The notes: a model not told the origin generated them from the sequence alone. A stretch of DNA of 64,000 nucleotides from Leucobacter salsicius M1-8 (GCF_000350525.1 NZ_AOCN01000013.1:32737-96736); one strand, 5' to 3'. Shown: positions 8,872 to 16,971, counted from the first letter of the stretch. A program made the numbers and translations.

Positions 8872-10107
8872 ATGTCACAAGCAGATTCCGATGAATTAGG
8901 TCGACTTCAAACGACGCTCGAAATCACCCATTCACTGCTCTCCGCAGTCTCCTCGACGGACCCTGTCACCGCGCTTGTTGCGCGTATTGCTACCCTCTGC
9001 CGGGGTGGAGCGGCAGTGTACGACGAGGAGGGTCGCGTGGTCGCCAACACGGGTGAGGCTCCAGCCAACCTCATCTGGCACGAAATAGCGGATTCGCTGC
9101 AGCCCGACCTGTCGTTCACAGTCGGCCGGTGGAGCGTACGGTCCAGGCGCGTGTCGTTGCAGGACGGGGTGCACGTCATCGCGATCTCGAGCCGTGGGCC
9201 AGAAACCATCGACCTTATCGGAGGCCTCCTCCTCGACACCGCAGAGCGACTGTTGGGCGCGGTCCATGGAATTCAGTACGGCGCTTCCCAGCGCGACCGT
9301 CGTGACAATGAACAACTCCTTGCCGCGCTCCACGATGGCATGCTGCCCGCTCGCGAACACAGATTCTGGGCACGCATGGCCCAGTTCCAGTTCCCCGCCT
9401 ACGCCCCGATCCGGACTCTCGAGATTAGCCCTCGAGGTGAGACGTCAGCAGCGGGCACCGATCTCACAAGCCTCGCATCGAGCGCCCGCGCGGCTGGTCT
9501 CCCCCTGCTGATCATGCTGCACCGTTCCACCATAGAAGTTACAGCTACAGCCTCGGCCATCGTGCCTGATTCACCCGCTTCTGACCAATGGATGCATAGC
9601 CTCACAGCCGAGTACCTCGTCGGCTCGTCAGCTCCCACTACCTCGCTCACGGAGATTCCCACGAGCGTGCGTGAGGCCGAAACCGCGCTGCATATTGCTG
9701 CAGGCTGGGCTGCGGCAACGCCTAGCCCGACGCCCCTCGCCCCCGTACTGATCGACCGCATCGACCTCTCGACTTGGCTCCTGTCACACGTCAGCAAGCG
9801 CCAACTTGACCAGCGCATCGAACGCACGCTCGCACCCCTCGACTCGGTACAGCTGCGCGAGACCCTCATCACGTATCTGGCGGCAGAGCAGAACATTACG
9901 CGCACGGCCGAGGCACTATTTCTTCATCCCAACACCGTGCGGTACCGAATCTCGCGCGTCGAACAGGCGTTGGGCCACTCCATAACGTCAGCTTTTGGCC
10001 TCTCAAATGCCATCTTGGCGCTATACCCCGCAATCATGGGACGCTACGCTGAGCTGCACAACGAGCCGCGTTCAAGGCAGAACGCGAACCATCAAGGAGG
10101 ATCATGA
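8872..10107 (+). CDS. PucR-family transcriptional regulator
   Basis: A 411-aa regulator with a variable N-terminal sensory region and the C-terminal PucR-type helix-turn-helix (PF13556) near residues 328-368, with the hallmark H-P-N-T-V-R-Y-R-I recognition segment. PucR/CdaR proteins control purine, allantoin and related catabolic genes. Its position, divergent from hyuA across a palindrome-bearing promoter, makes the hydantoinase/permease operon its likely target. The start at ATG 8872 follows a purine-rich GAGAGGA sequence. Its stop overlaps the start of the downstream cupin gene (ATGA), so the two are translationally coupled. There is no GGDEF-like middle domain of the CdaR type that I can recognise. 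Confidence 0.85.
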   Translation: MSQADSDELGRLQTTLEITHSLLSAVSSTDPVTALVARIATLCRGGAAVYDEEGRVVANTGEAPANLIWHEIADSLQPDLSFTVGRWSVRSRRVSLQDGVHVIAISSRGPETIDLIGGLLLDTAERLLGAVHGIQYGASQRDRRDNEQLLAALHDGMLPAREHRFWARMAQFQFPAYAPIRTLEISPRGETSAAGTDLTSLASSARAAGLPLLIMLHRSTIEVTATASAIVPDSPASDQWMHSLTAEYLVGSSAPTTSLTEIPTSVREAETALHIAAGWAAATPSPTPLAPVLIDRIDLSTWLLSHVSKRQLDQRIERTLAPLDSVQLRETLITYLAAEQNITRTAEALFLHPNTVRYRISRVEQALGHSITSAFGLSNAILALYPAIMGRYAELHNEPRSRQNANHQGGS

Positions 10108-10394
10108 GCACCGGTGCAAACGGCGTAATTCAGCTGGAGAACGAGCACTTTCGAGTCACTGAGTGGACCATTCACCCCGGCGGGGTGATCCCCATGCACA
10201 AGCATGACTACGAGTACGTCGTGGTGCCCATGGTGACCGACAAGATGCACGTCGTGCAGTCCGACGGCGGTGAAATCGTCGCTGAGCTCGTGGCTGGCCA
10301 GAGCTACACGCGTCCCGCCGGCTCCGAGCACCAGGTTGAGAACCGCACCTCGGCCTCCCCCATCGTCTTCGTCGAGATCGAACGCCTCGCGTGA
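10104..10394 (+). CDS. Small cupin-domain protein
   Basis: A 96-aa single-domain cupin. The metal-binding motif H-K-H-D-Y-E-Y near residues 31-37 and the second motif P-A-G-S-E-H-Q-V-E-N near 72-81 are both present, so it can form the usual small beta-barrel with a metal site. The start overlaps the regulator's stop by 4 nt, and its own stop overlaps the next gene. It may be an accessory enzyme or sensor of the hydantoin/purine pathway; substrate unknown. Confidence 0.8.
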   Translation: MSTGANGVIQLENEHFRVTEWTIHPGGVIPMHKHDYEYVVVPMVTDKMHVVQSDGGEIVAELVAGQSYTRPAGSEHQVENRTSASPIVFVEIERLA

Positions 10395-10855
10395 GCACAG
10401 TGGCTAGCACGGCGGTCGTGCGCCCCGTCGAGGCGCATGACCGCGAGGCCTGGGGCGAGCTGTACCGCGGCTACCGCGACTTCTATGCGAAGCCGCACGA
10501 TGCCGAGGTGTTTGAGACCGTGTGGGGCTGGCTGATGGATCCGGATCATGAAACCCGGTGCCTCATCGCGACCGTCGATGGCGTGCCCGTCGGGCTCGGC
10601 CACTTTCGCAGCTTCGCGCGACCCATCGATGGGGGGCGCGGCCTGTACCTCGACGATCTGTTCACGTCGCCCGGGGCACGCGGATCCGGCGCGGGAGGCG
10701 CGATTCTCTCGCGCCTCGCCGAGATCGCGCGCGACGAGGGCGCGTCGCTTGTGCGTTGGATAACGGCCGCAGACAACGAGACCGCACGCAGGCTCTACGA
10801 CCGCGTCGCCCGGCAGACGCCGTGGGTGACCTACGACCTCGCGCCCGCGGGCTAG
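10391..10855 (+). CDS. GNAT-family N-acetyltransferase
   Basis: A 154-aa single-domain GNAT protein. The acetyl-CoA binding loop is visible as R-G-S-G-A-G-G-A-I-L near residues 96-105, after a beta strand L-Y-L-D-D-L-F-T. The final W-V-T-Y-D-L strand is typical of the family. It starts at GTG 10391 inside the end of the cupin gene (4-nt overlap), completing a pucR-cupin-GNAT transcript. Substrate unknown; an amine released by hydantoin or purine breakdown is only a guess. Its stop codon overlaps the stop of the convergent thioesterase gene. Confidence 0.82.
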   Translation: MSTVASTAVVRPVEAHDREAWGELYRGYRDFYAKPHDAEVFETVWGWLMDPDHETRCLIATVDGVPVGLGHFRSFARPIDGGRGLYLDDLFTSPGARGSGAGGAILSRLAEIARDEGASLVRWITAADNETARRLYDRVARQTPWVTYDLAPAG

Positions 10856-11253
10856 CCCTCTCGAAGCCGCTCGGTGCCCGGGGTCGCCTCGGTGACCCCG
10901 TGCACCATCGGGTCGCCGTTGTCATCGACGGCGACGAACACGATTTGCTCGAGCGTGAGCACCTCCGCCCCGGTCACCGCGTTATCGACGCGGCATGACA
11001 GGGTGATCGAGGTGCGGCCAAACTTGCTCACCCGATAGGTCAGTTCAAGCAGGTCGCCCCGGTCGGCGCGCGACACGAAGTCGATCGCCGACATGTGACG
11101 GGTGACCACGTCGATACGTCCGAGCTGGGCAACGGCCATGATCGCGGCTTCCTCGTCCACCCACTGCAGTAGCCGCCCGCCGAACAGGGCCCCGTGCTGG
11201 TTGAGGTCTTCGGGTTTGACCCACTTGCGCACGATGTGGTGGTACTCGCTCAT
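10852..11253 (-). CDS. Acyl-CoA thioesterase (hotdog fold)
   Basis: A 133-aa hotdog-fold thioesterase of the YciA/BFIT type. The motif H-G-A-L-F-G-G-R-L-L-Q-W-V-D-E-E near residues 20-35, with the Asp/Glu used in catalysis, and the strand F-V-S-R-A-D-R-G-D-L-L-E-L are typical. The start chosen is ATG 11253; the reading frame is open further upstream, but that part does not resemble the family. A GGAGG lies very close (1-nt spacing), so the start context is unusual. The enzyme would release CoA from acyl-CoAs in the cytoplasm. It is convergent with the GNAT gene. Confidence 0.85.
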   Translation of the reverse strand: MSEYHHIVRKWVKPEDLNQHGALFGGRLLQWVDEEAAIMAVAQLGRIDVVTRHMSAIDFVSRADRGDLLELTYRVSKFGRTSITLSCRVDNAVTGAEVLTLEQIVFVAVDDNGDPMVHGVTEATPGTERLREG

Positions 11254-11305
11254 GCCTCCACGATAGACCTGGCCGGAGGATCCGGCACCATTGTGCGCGT
11301 TCGCC

Positions 11306-12007
11306 CTACTCGCCAGACACAGCCCGGGCGGCACGCTCGAAGATCGGCACGGTGTCGGCACGGCTGTGCTCGACATGCGCGAGCGCGAGCGCACTGGCGC
11401 GCTGCACCTGGCCGCGCAGCACCGCATCGCACAGATCGTAGTGCTCCCGGTGCAGATCGATGGCGTCGCGGTCGTTCGCAATGTTAAACAGTCGGTTGAC
11501 GCGCCCCTGCACGGGCACCATCAGGTCGGTGAGCAGCGAGCTATTAGCGAGTTGCACGACGGCGCCGTGGAAGTCGGAGGTCGCACGGGCGATCGCCTGC
11601 CCGTTGCCCGTCGCGATCGCGGCCTCCGCCGCGGCGAGCGCGTCCGACAGCATCGATCCGTCCGCGCCAGCGGCGCAGCGCTCAGCCGCGAGCCGGGCCG
11701 CGAGCACCTCGAGCGCGGCGCGCACGTCGAACACCTCAATGACGTCGCACAGCTCCATGGGCGCGACGACGGCACCCCGGCGAGGCAAGGTGCGAATGAA
11801 GCCCTCGGCTTCGAGCCGCGGCAGGGCCTCCCGCACGGGGACGCGGGAGACCTGAATCTCCTCGGCCACATCGCGTTCACGGATGCGGGTGCCAGTCGGC
11901 AGTGTGCCGTCGATAATCCGGTCACGCACCCACTCGTAGACATACTCGCCCAGTGTCTGGCCCTGGCTGGTCGGGGCAAGGTCGTTGGTGGCTTCGGGGG
12001 TTCCCAT
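11306..12007 (-). CDS. GntR-family regulator (FCD type)
   Basis: A 233-aa FadR-subfamily GntR regulator. The winged helix lies at about residues 15-80 with the segment V-S-R-V-P-V-R-E-A-L, and an all-helical FCD effector domain follows, with Asp/His metal-site residues (D-F-H, then H in L-H-R-E-H-Y). ATG 12007 is preferred to the upstream starts because the family N-terminus begins there. Regulators of this group respond to organic acids or sugar acids. Two matching operator-like sequences lie upstream, before a + strand gene start at 12222 that has been cut off by IS110, so the regulator may have lost its main target. Confidence 0.88.
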   Translation of the reverse strand: MGTPEATNDLAPTSQGQTLGEYVYEWVRDRIIDGTLPTGTRIRERDVAEEIQVSRVPVREALPRLEAEGFIRTLPRRGAVVAPMELCDVIEVFDVRAALEVLAARLAAERCAAGADGSMLSDALAAAEAAIATGNGQAIARATSDFHGAVVQLANSSLLTDLMVPVQGRVNRLFNIANDRDAIDLHREHYDLCDAVLRGQVQRASALALAHVEHSRADTVPIFERAARAVSGE

Positions 12008-12080
12008 GTGTTCCGTTCTCAATCGCGTACGCGATCGTCGCGCCGGTGCTCGCATCAGTCTATTGCCCCGCAGCACCGCA

Positions 12081-12168
12081 TTTGGCATACCAAACACACT
12101 TAACTTGCGACACATGCGCAGCAATACAGCCGTTCAATTTTTGGATAGCCGGCTTTTGGCATACAATT
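12081..12168. promoter_or_regulatory. Pair of GntR operator-like sites
   Basis: Two near-identical sequences, TTTGGCATACCAAA at 12081-12094 (palindromic apart from the centre) and TTTGGCATACAATT at 12155-12168, lie between the FCD-GntR gene and the divergent truncated gene. The core resembles the TGGTATACCA-like operators of FCD-type GntR proteins. Autoregulation and control of the divergent gene are inferred. Confidence 0.5.
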
Positions 12169-12221
12169 CTCAACGGATTGCCCCACCGGCGCGACCTGCA
12201 CCAGAACAAAGGAGTTTGCGC

Positions 12222-12270
12222 ATGCCCCGTTACCTTGTTTATGAGCCCATTCAGTATGAAACTGGAGGGG
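12222..12270 (+). pseudogene. 5' remnant of a gene cut by IS110
   Basis: An AAAGGAG ribosome site at about 12210 is followed by an ATG at 12222 and about 15 codons (beginning M-P-R-Y-L-V-Y-E-P-I-Q-Y-E) before the sequence changes into the left end of the IS110 element. The gene is divergent from the GntR regulator and lies behind its operator-like sites, so it was probably the regulated enzyme or transporter gene. The remainder is not on the other side of the element. Too little is left to name it. Confidence 0.5.
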
Positions 12271-12281
12271 TGGTGGCCAAT

Positions 12282-12405
12282 CAGGCCCGGCATGGTTATT
12301 GCCCCCAGTCATCCATGATCCGGGGGTGTTGTCACCGGGCCTGAAGGGCGTCGAGTGATCGCTAATAGGGGCTCGGCCGGGAACTATTTCCAGGGCCGTC
12401 CGTAA
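12282..12405 (+). ncRNA. Possible IS110 bridge RNA in the left-end noncoding region
   Basis: The sequence between the left end and the transposase start folds into nested stems: CAGGCCCGG at 12282-12290 pairs perfectly with CCGGGCCTG at 12335-12343, and inside it CCCCC at 12302-12306 pairs with GGGGG at 12322-12326. IS110 elements are known to express a structured bridge RNA from such end regions. The call is based on position and folding only; the 3' limit is not defined. Confidence 0.4.
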
Positions 12406-12467
12406 CGTGGATGCCGAGACACGATGCCAGCAACACGGACACCGTTGAAGCAACGGACGGAGCAGTC

Positions 12468-13500
12468 ATGATCGAGAACTACGACAACGTCGACGTGTTC
12501 GTCGGCATCGACGTCGGCAAAGGCGAACACCACGCCGTTGCCCTGAACCGGGCAGGCAAAACCCTCTTCGACAAACCATTACCCAACGATGAAACGAAAA
12601 TGCGAGCCGTCCTTCAGCAGCTCAAACGGCACGGCCTGGTGCTCGTCATCGTCGACCAGCCCGCCACCATTGGGGCGCTCCCGATCGCGGTTGCCCAGGC
12701 TGAGGGTGTGCTCGTGGGATACCTCCCCGGATTCGCGATGCGCCGCATCGCTGACCTTCACCCCGGCGAAGCAAAAACCGACGCCCGAGATGCCGCGATC
12801 ATCGCTCAAGCAGCGAGGACCCTTCCGCACGCGCTGCGGTCCATTCAAATGGCGGACGAATCGGTCGCAGAGCTCTCGATGCTGTGTGGATTTGATGACG
12901 ACGTCCTCGGTCAAATCACCGCGACAAGTAACCGTGTGCGCGGGCTCCTCACCCAGATTCATCCTGCTCTCGAGCGTGTGATCGGCCCGCACCTTGACCA
13001 TCCGGCAGTGCTCGACCTGTTGCTGCGTTACCCCACACCGGCTGCGATGCAGAAAGCCGGGACCACTCGTTTAGCAGCGCGCCTCACAAAGCTCGCGCCG
13101 CGGATGGGGAGCCGTCTAGCAGTCGACATCGTTGAGGCGTTACACGCGCAGACGGTCGTCGTGGTCGGCACGAACGCTGCCGCGCTGGTGCTCCCACGTC
13201 TCGCGGAGCAGCTCGCCGCCCTACGCCGGGCTCGCGCCGGTGACTCGAAGATCAGGGTCCTCGATCCGCGGCGAGCATTCATCCAGGCGCGGCAACCGGG
13301 TCCTAAAACGTGCCCTGTTCCTGTCAGCTTTTGCCGCGCTCCGCGACCCAGTCTCGCGCGCCTACTATGACCGGAAAATCGCGCAGGGAAAACGACACAA
13401 CCAAGCCCTCATCGCGCTCGCCAGGCGACGCTGTGACGTTCTCTTCGCGATGCTCCGAGACGGGTCGCTTTACCAGGCCGATCATGCACTTGCCGCTTGA
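12468..13500 (+). pseudogene. IS110-family transposase, internally deleted and frameshifted
   Basis: This is a DEDD-type transposase related to RuvC. The N-terminal half is intact in one frame: V-F-V-G-I-D-V-G-K-G-E-H-H near the start and A-K-T-D-A-R-D-A-A-I-I-A near residue 105 supply the acidic residues. Start ATG 12468 has a GGAG ribosome site. Near 13210-13225 the protein jumps from a helical L-P-R-L-A-E-Q-L-A-A-L to what in a second frame reads Y-A-G-L-A-P-V-T-R-R-S-G-S-S, followed by the normal C-terminus to 13500. The intervening roughly 50-60 residues expected in IS110 transposases (linker and first part of the PF02371 domain) are missing, and the frame is lost. A repeated CTCGCCGCC-like string at the junction suggests deletion by microhomology. 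Confidence 0.8.
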
Positions 13501-13510
13501 CAAAAGTAAT

Positions 13511-13591
13511 AGGGGCACCCCCTGAGCAGGCGGTGAGGGCGAGCGCAGCGACTGCTGTGGCTCCGACCAGTGTGAGGGATCGTTTGAACAC
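13511..13591 (-). pseudogene. 5' remnant of a solute-binding lipoprotein gene
   Basis: A GTG start at 13591 with an AAAGGAG ribosome site begins a classic lipoprotein signal peptide: V-F-K-R-S-L, a hydrophobic stretch, then the lipobox L-T-A-C-S-G-G. After about 27 codons the frame runs into the IS110 right end. It follows the amidohydrolase gene on the same strand, so it was probably the binding protein of an importer that fed that enzyme. The rest of the gene and any permease are absent from the window. Confidence 0.65.
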
Positions 13592-13683
13592 GGGGACTCC
13601 TTTGTTCCGTTCGCGCGGGGCGCGTGAGATGAGGTACTGCGAAAGCGTTGGCCGAGTTGCCCCGGCGGGGTGAGTGAGGAAAG

Positions 13684-14748
13684 TTAGGGCAGGGCGGGCA
13701 GCTCGAGGCCGGCCCGGATCACCCGTGCGGGTGCGGGGCGATCGACGACGAGCTGTGCGGTGTTCACAGCATCGAACTCGAGACGCGTCGCAGACTCGGC
13801 ACCGTTCCAGGTCGCGAGATCCTCGATCCCGAGCATCTTGCCGCCCTCCGTGGAGGAGAGCCGATAGGCCCGCTCGAGCTCTGCATCGGTGATCGCGCCG
13901 GTGCGGTACGCGAGCAGGTGGGCCCGGTCGACCATGCTGCCGTTGCCGAACGGGCTCCAGGAGTCTCGCACCCCGTCGGAACCGACGGCCAACTGCACTC
14001 CGTGGCGTTCGAACCGCTCGAGGTTCGGCACCGGATCGGGGCCGAGCGCGCAGGTCGCGATCCAAATGCCAGCCTCCGCGACCGCGTCGAGGGTCTCCCC
14101 CAGGCTCGGCAGCGCTTCGTCGCACAGCGCGAACGCGTGGCCGATGGATACGCGCCCCTGTCTTCCGCCCGCAATCGTGCGGCGGGCGATCTCGCGGATC
14201 TCGGCGAGTCCTTCTTCACCGCCGTCGTGCAGGTGGATGTCGAGGTCGCGCCCGGCGCGGTCGGCGAGCCCGAAGATCGCGTCGAGGTGGCCGTGGAGGT
14301 CTCCCTCGACGCCGACGGGGTCGATGCCGCCGACGAGGTCTGCGCCAACCTTCAGCGATTCGGTCATCGAATCGAGCGCGCCGGGGTCGGTCAGCAGCCC
14401 GAACTGGGGGAACGCGACGATCTGCACATCGAGGAACGGCTTCAGCCGGTCGGCCGCCGCACGCACGCCCTCCACGTGGGTCGTGCCGATCTCACTCGAG
14501 ATGTCGACGTGCGCGCGCATCGCGAGCGTTCCGTTCGCCACGGCGTTCGACAATAGAGCGTATGCGCGTTCTTCAACGGTGAGCTCGAAGTCGAACTGCG
14601 TCGCTCGATCGTTTTCAATGAGGTCGGCGAGCGTCGCGGCTGGGCGGCGAGACATCCACGGCCCGCCCCACGACGTTTTGTCCGGGTGGATATGCGCATC
14701 GACGAGGCCCGGCATTGCGAGCCGGGAGGCCTGAGGTGTCACCGTCAT
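13684..14748 (-). CDS. Cytosine-deaminase-like amidohydrolase
   Basis: A 354-aa metal-dependent hydrolase of the amidohydrolase superfamily, closest in motif pattern to cytosine deaminase/atrazine-chlorohydrolase-type enzymes. Metal ligands appear in order: D-A-H-I-H-P-D-K near residues 18-25, H-L-H-D-G-G-E near 175, the G-H-A motif, and the late Asp in G-S-D-G-V-R-D-S-W-S-P. ATG 14748 is chosen because it has an AAAGGG ribosome site and starts at the fold. It would hydrolyse a cyclic amide or deaminate a nucleobase-like ring in the cytoplasm. Downstream lies the truncated lipoprotein gene and upstream a divergent GntR regulator, so this was probably a catabolic operon now cut by IS110. Confidence 0.85.
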   Translation of the reverse strand: MTVTPQASRLAMPGLVDAHIHPDKTSWGGPWMSRRPAATLADLIENDRATQFDFELTVEERAYALLSNAVANGTLAMRAHVDISSEIGTTHVEGVRAAADRLKPFLDVQIVAFPQFGLLTDPGALDSMTESLKVGADLVGGIDPVGVEGDLHGHLDAIFGLADRAGRDLDIHLHDGGEEGLAEIREIARRTIAGGRQGRVSIGHAFALCDEALPSLGETLDAVAEAGIWIATCALGPDPVPNLERFERHGVQLAVGSDGVRDSWSPFGNGSMVDRAHLLAYRTGAITDAELERAYRLSSTEGGKMLGIEDLATWNGAESATRLEFDAVNTAQLVVDRPAPARVIRAGLELPALP

Positions 14749-14861
14749 TGGGACCCTTTCTCGAGGTAGTTTGCCGCGCTGCTCACTTTGAAGCTGGCAC
14801 CGAAGCACTTGTCAGACATATGATAACCATACAACTAGTTCAATCTGCAAGGATGTTTCAC

Positions 14862-15545
14862 GTGAGACCAATTCAGAAACGCTCCCTCGTAGACACGGTC
14901 GTCGACGAGCTCAAGCGCGAAATCAGCGAGGGCAACTGGGTCGTAGGCGACCGAGTCCCCTCAGAGGCAGAGCTCACCACGGCACTCGGCGTCAGCCGGC
15001 CGTCGGTACGAGAAGCAGTGCGGGCGCTCGTCCAGGTCGGGCTGCTCGAGACCCGGCAGGGTGACGGCACCTACGTCATCGCGACCGATCCGACCGAGGT
15101 CGCCCTTCGGCGCGCCCTCGACTCGGCAGACAGCCGCGAGGTGATTCGCGTGCGCCGGGCCCTCGACGCACTGGCTGCCCGCGAGGCAGCGATCTCGCGC
15201 ACCAAGTCAGACGTTGAACGACTCACCCAGCTCCTCGCGGCCCGACGGGACGCGATCGAGGCGGGTGACACCGCCGCGTTCGCCGAGGCCGACGTTGCGT
15301 ACCACCTCGGCATCGCCAACGCGTCGGGCAATCGCCTGCTCGCCGGCATCTACGCGAGCTTCGATGGCTCGCTGCGCGAGTCCGTCACCGACGCGTCATG
15401 CCTCGCGAGTGGCACTGATCCGGATCGTGCCGATATGCACGTCACCCTCCTGCGCGCGATTGCCACGCAGGATCCAGATGCCGCTCAGGCCGCGGCCCTC
15501 GGGGTCCTCGAGCAGCAGGAACGGCTGCTCGATGAGCAGCACTAG
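14862..15545 (+). CDS. FadR-type GntR regulator
   Basis: A GntR regulator of the FCD group, 227 aa from GTG 14862. The winged helix holds G-D-R-V-P-S-E-A-E-L and the recognition helix V-S-R-P-S-V-R-E-A-V-R-A-L, followed by an FCD domain with the metal-site histidine in Y-H-L-G-I-A-N-A-S-G-N. GTG 14862 is preferred because AAGGA lies 8 nt upstream; ATG 14853 in the same frame is an alternative. It is divergent from the amidohydrolase and overlaps the CynX-like exporter by 14 nt, so it likely controls both. The leader 14806-14836 is A+T-rich with TTGT/ACAA flanks that could be part of an operator. Confidence 0.85.
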   Translation: MRPIQKRSLVDTVVDELKREISEGNWVVGDRVPSEAELTTALGVSRPSVREAVRALVQVGLLETRQGDGTYVIATDPTEVALRRALDSADSREVIRVRRALDALAAREAAISRTKSDVERLTQLLAARRDAIEAGDTAAFAEADVAYHLGIANASGNRLLAGIYASFDGSLRESVTDASCLASGTDPDRADMHVTLLRAIATQDPDAAQAAALGVLEQQERLLDEQH

Positions 15546-16737
15546 CCGCCGTCGGGGCATCGCCGCTGGCGCGCTCATTCTCGCAATGGGCCTCAGCGTA
15601 CGGTTTCCCATCACCTCGGTTTCCCCCCTGCTCAGCGACATTGGTGAGCACTACGGGCTTGGACAGTCGGGGCTCGCCGCGCTCAGCTCGATCCCCGTGC
15701 TGCTGTTTGGCCTCGCTTCGCCGCTCGCACCGTGGCTCGTGGTCCGCCTCGGCCTCGAGCGCGCTCTCACCGTGCTGCTGGCGACCCTTGCATTCGCCAC
15801 GCTCGTGCGCCCGCTGAACACACCGCTGCTGTTTGGCGGCACCGTCATTATCGGGGCGACGATCGCGCTGATCGGGATCCTGGCGCCCCAGGTGATTCGG
15901 CGCTCGCTGCCCAAGCGCGGTGGGTTCTGGACCGGTGTGTACACGACCGCATTCGGGGCAAGCGCGGCAGCCGGGGCCGCCTTCGCCGTCCCCGTGTTCA
16001 CGCTCGTTAACGAGCACACCGCGATCGCCCTCGCGAGCTGGGCGATTCCGCTGCTCATCGCGCTGGGCGTCACCCTCGGGTTCGTGCCGGCGCTGAAGGG
16101 CGAGGGGCCCGAGCGCCCCGGCGCGATCCAAGCCCCGGCCGGTTCGGTATTCAAGGCCCGCGGCCTGTGGCCCGTCACGGGGTTCTTCGCGTGCCAGGCG
16201 CTCATCTACTTCTCGCTCACGGCTTGGCTGCCCACGATCGCGGCCGATCGCGGCATGGATCCGGTGCAGGCCGGCCTGCTGCTCGCCTGGATGAGCATCG
16301 CGGGGCTGCCCGCCTCGCTGCTCGCTCCCACGCTCGCGGGGCGCGCGAACCTGCGCACCGCGCTCATCGTGACGGTCGGGCTGCTCTCGGCCACCGGCCT
16401 CTTCGGCCTGGCCTACGGCCCGCTCGCACTCGCTCCGGTCATGGTGGCGGTGCTCGGCATCGCGCAGAGCGCCGCTTTCGGCCTCAGCATCGCACTCATC
16501 GTGTTCACCGCCCCGAGCGCAGCGCAGACCGCGTCGTTCTCGGCGGTCAGCCAGGGCGTGGGCTATCTCATCGCCGCGAGCGGGCCCCTACTGCTCGGAC
16601 TGTTTGCCCAGCTCGGATGGAGCTGGGCAAACATCGTCGCGCTGCTGACGGTGGCCTCGCTGGGTGTGCTCGTGTGTGGCGTCATGGCCTCACGGGCGTC
16701 ACTGAAGCCCGAGGCCACGGCTGATCCAGATCAATAA
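15532..16737 (+). CDS. MFS transporter, CynX/NimT-like
   Basis: A 401-aa major-facilitator protein with 12 predicted membrane segments, similar to the CynX/NimT (cyanate or nitroimidazole transporter) group: an N-terminal G-L-S-V-R-F-P-I-T-S-V-S-P-L-L segment and the G-A-T-I-A-L-I-G-I-L-A-P-Q-V-I-R region at helix 4. ATG 15532 overlaps the regulator gene by 14 nt, so the two are co-translated. The frame is open much further upstream, but only because it runs antisense-like through the regulator. It may export or import the substrate or product of the divergent amidohydrolase; direction is unknown. Confidence 0.82.
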   Translation: MSSTSRRRGIAAGALILAMGLSVRFPITSVSPLLSDIGEHYGLGQSGLAALSSIPVLLFGLASPLAPWLVVRLGLERALTVLLATLAFATLVRPLNTPLLFGGTVIIGATIALIGILAPQVIRRSLPKRGGFWTGVYTTAFGASAAAGAAFAVPVFTLVNEHTAIALASWAIPLLIALGVTLGFVPALKGEGPERPGAIQAPAGSVFKARGLWPVTGFFACQALIYFSLTAWLPTIAADRGMDPVQAGLLLAWMSIAGLPASLLAPTLAGRANLRTALIVTVGLLSATGLFGLAYGPLALAPVMVAVLGIAQSAAFGLSIALIVFTAPSAAQTASFSAVSQGVGYLIAASGPLLLGLFAQLGWSWANIVALLTVASLGVLVCGVMASRASLKPEATADPDQ

Positions 16738-16752
16738 CCCGCGGTCTGGTGC

Positions 16753-16971
16753 CTAACTGCGGCCCAGATCACGCTCCGGATCATCGGAATCATCGGTGTC
16801 GGCGGTGTCCGTATCGGCGTCAGCGTCTGCATCGTCACCCTCGTTTGCCGAGTAGATGTGGGTCGCCGGGCCCAGGTGCGAAGCACCGCCCTCATCAACC
16901 CACCCGTCGCCGGGGGTGTGCGCGGGGTCTGAATCGTGGTCAGGAACCCGAGGTTCTTCGGAGAATTGCAT
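16753..16971 (-). CDS. Small Asp-rich acidic protein, unknown function
   Basis: A 72-aa highly acidic protein. The start at 16971 has a good GGAGG ribosome site 5 nt upstream. The C-terminal third is a run of D-A/D-T dipeptides (about residues 46-66), and the middle holds the string G-D-G-W-V-D-E-G-G. There is no signal peptide, membrane segment or recognisable domain. It lies alone between the CynX-like and TagD-like genes. Low complexity and small size mean it could be spurious, but start context and strong acidic bias favour a real gene. Confidence 0.55.
   Translation of the reverse strand: MQFSEEPRVPDHDSDPAHTPGDGWVDEGGASHLGPATHIYSANEGDDADADADTDTADTDDSDDPERDLGRS

Larger units (their letters stand above)
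12270..13515 (+). mobile_element. IS110-family element, decayed
   Basis: The element carries one IS110-type transposase gene and no terminal inverted repeats, as expected for the family. Boundaries are approximate and were placed where the flanking partial genes stop making sense; both ends lie at an AGGGG string (about 12266-12270 and 13511-13515). The transposase has an internal deletion with a frameshift, so the element is probably immobile. The flanking sequences are the 5' ends of two different genes pointing into the element, which shows that a deletion or rearrangement accompanied or followed insertion. Confidence 0.75.

Noticed and set aside
13132..13500. Separate gene downstream of the IS110 transposase
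   Set aside because: It is the C-terminus of the same transposase in a shifted frame, not an independent gene.
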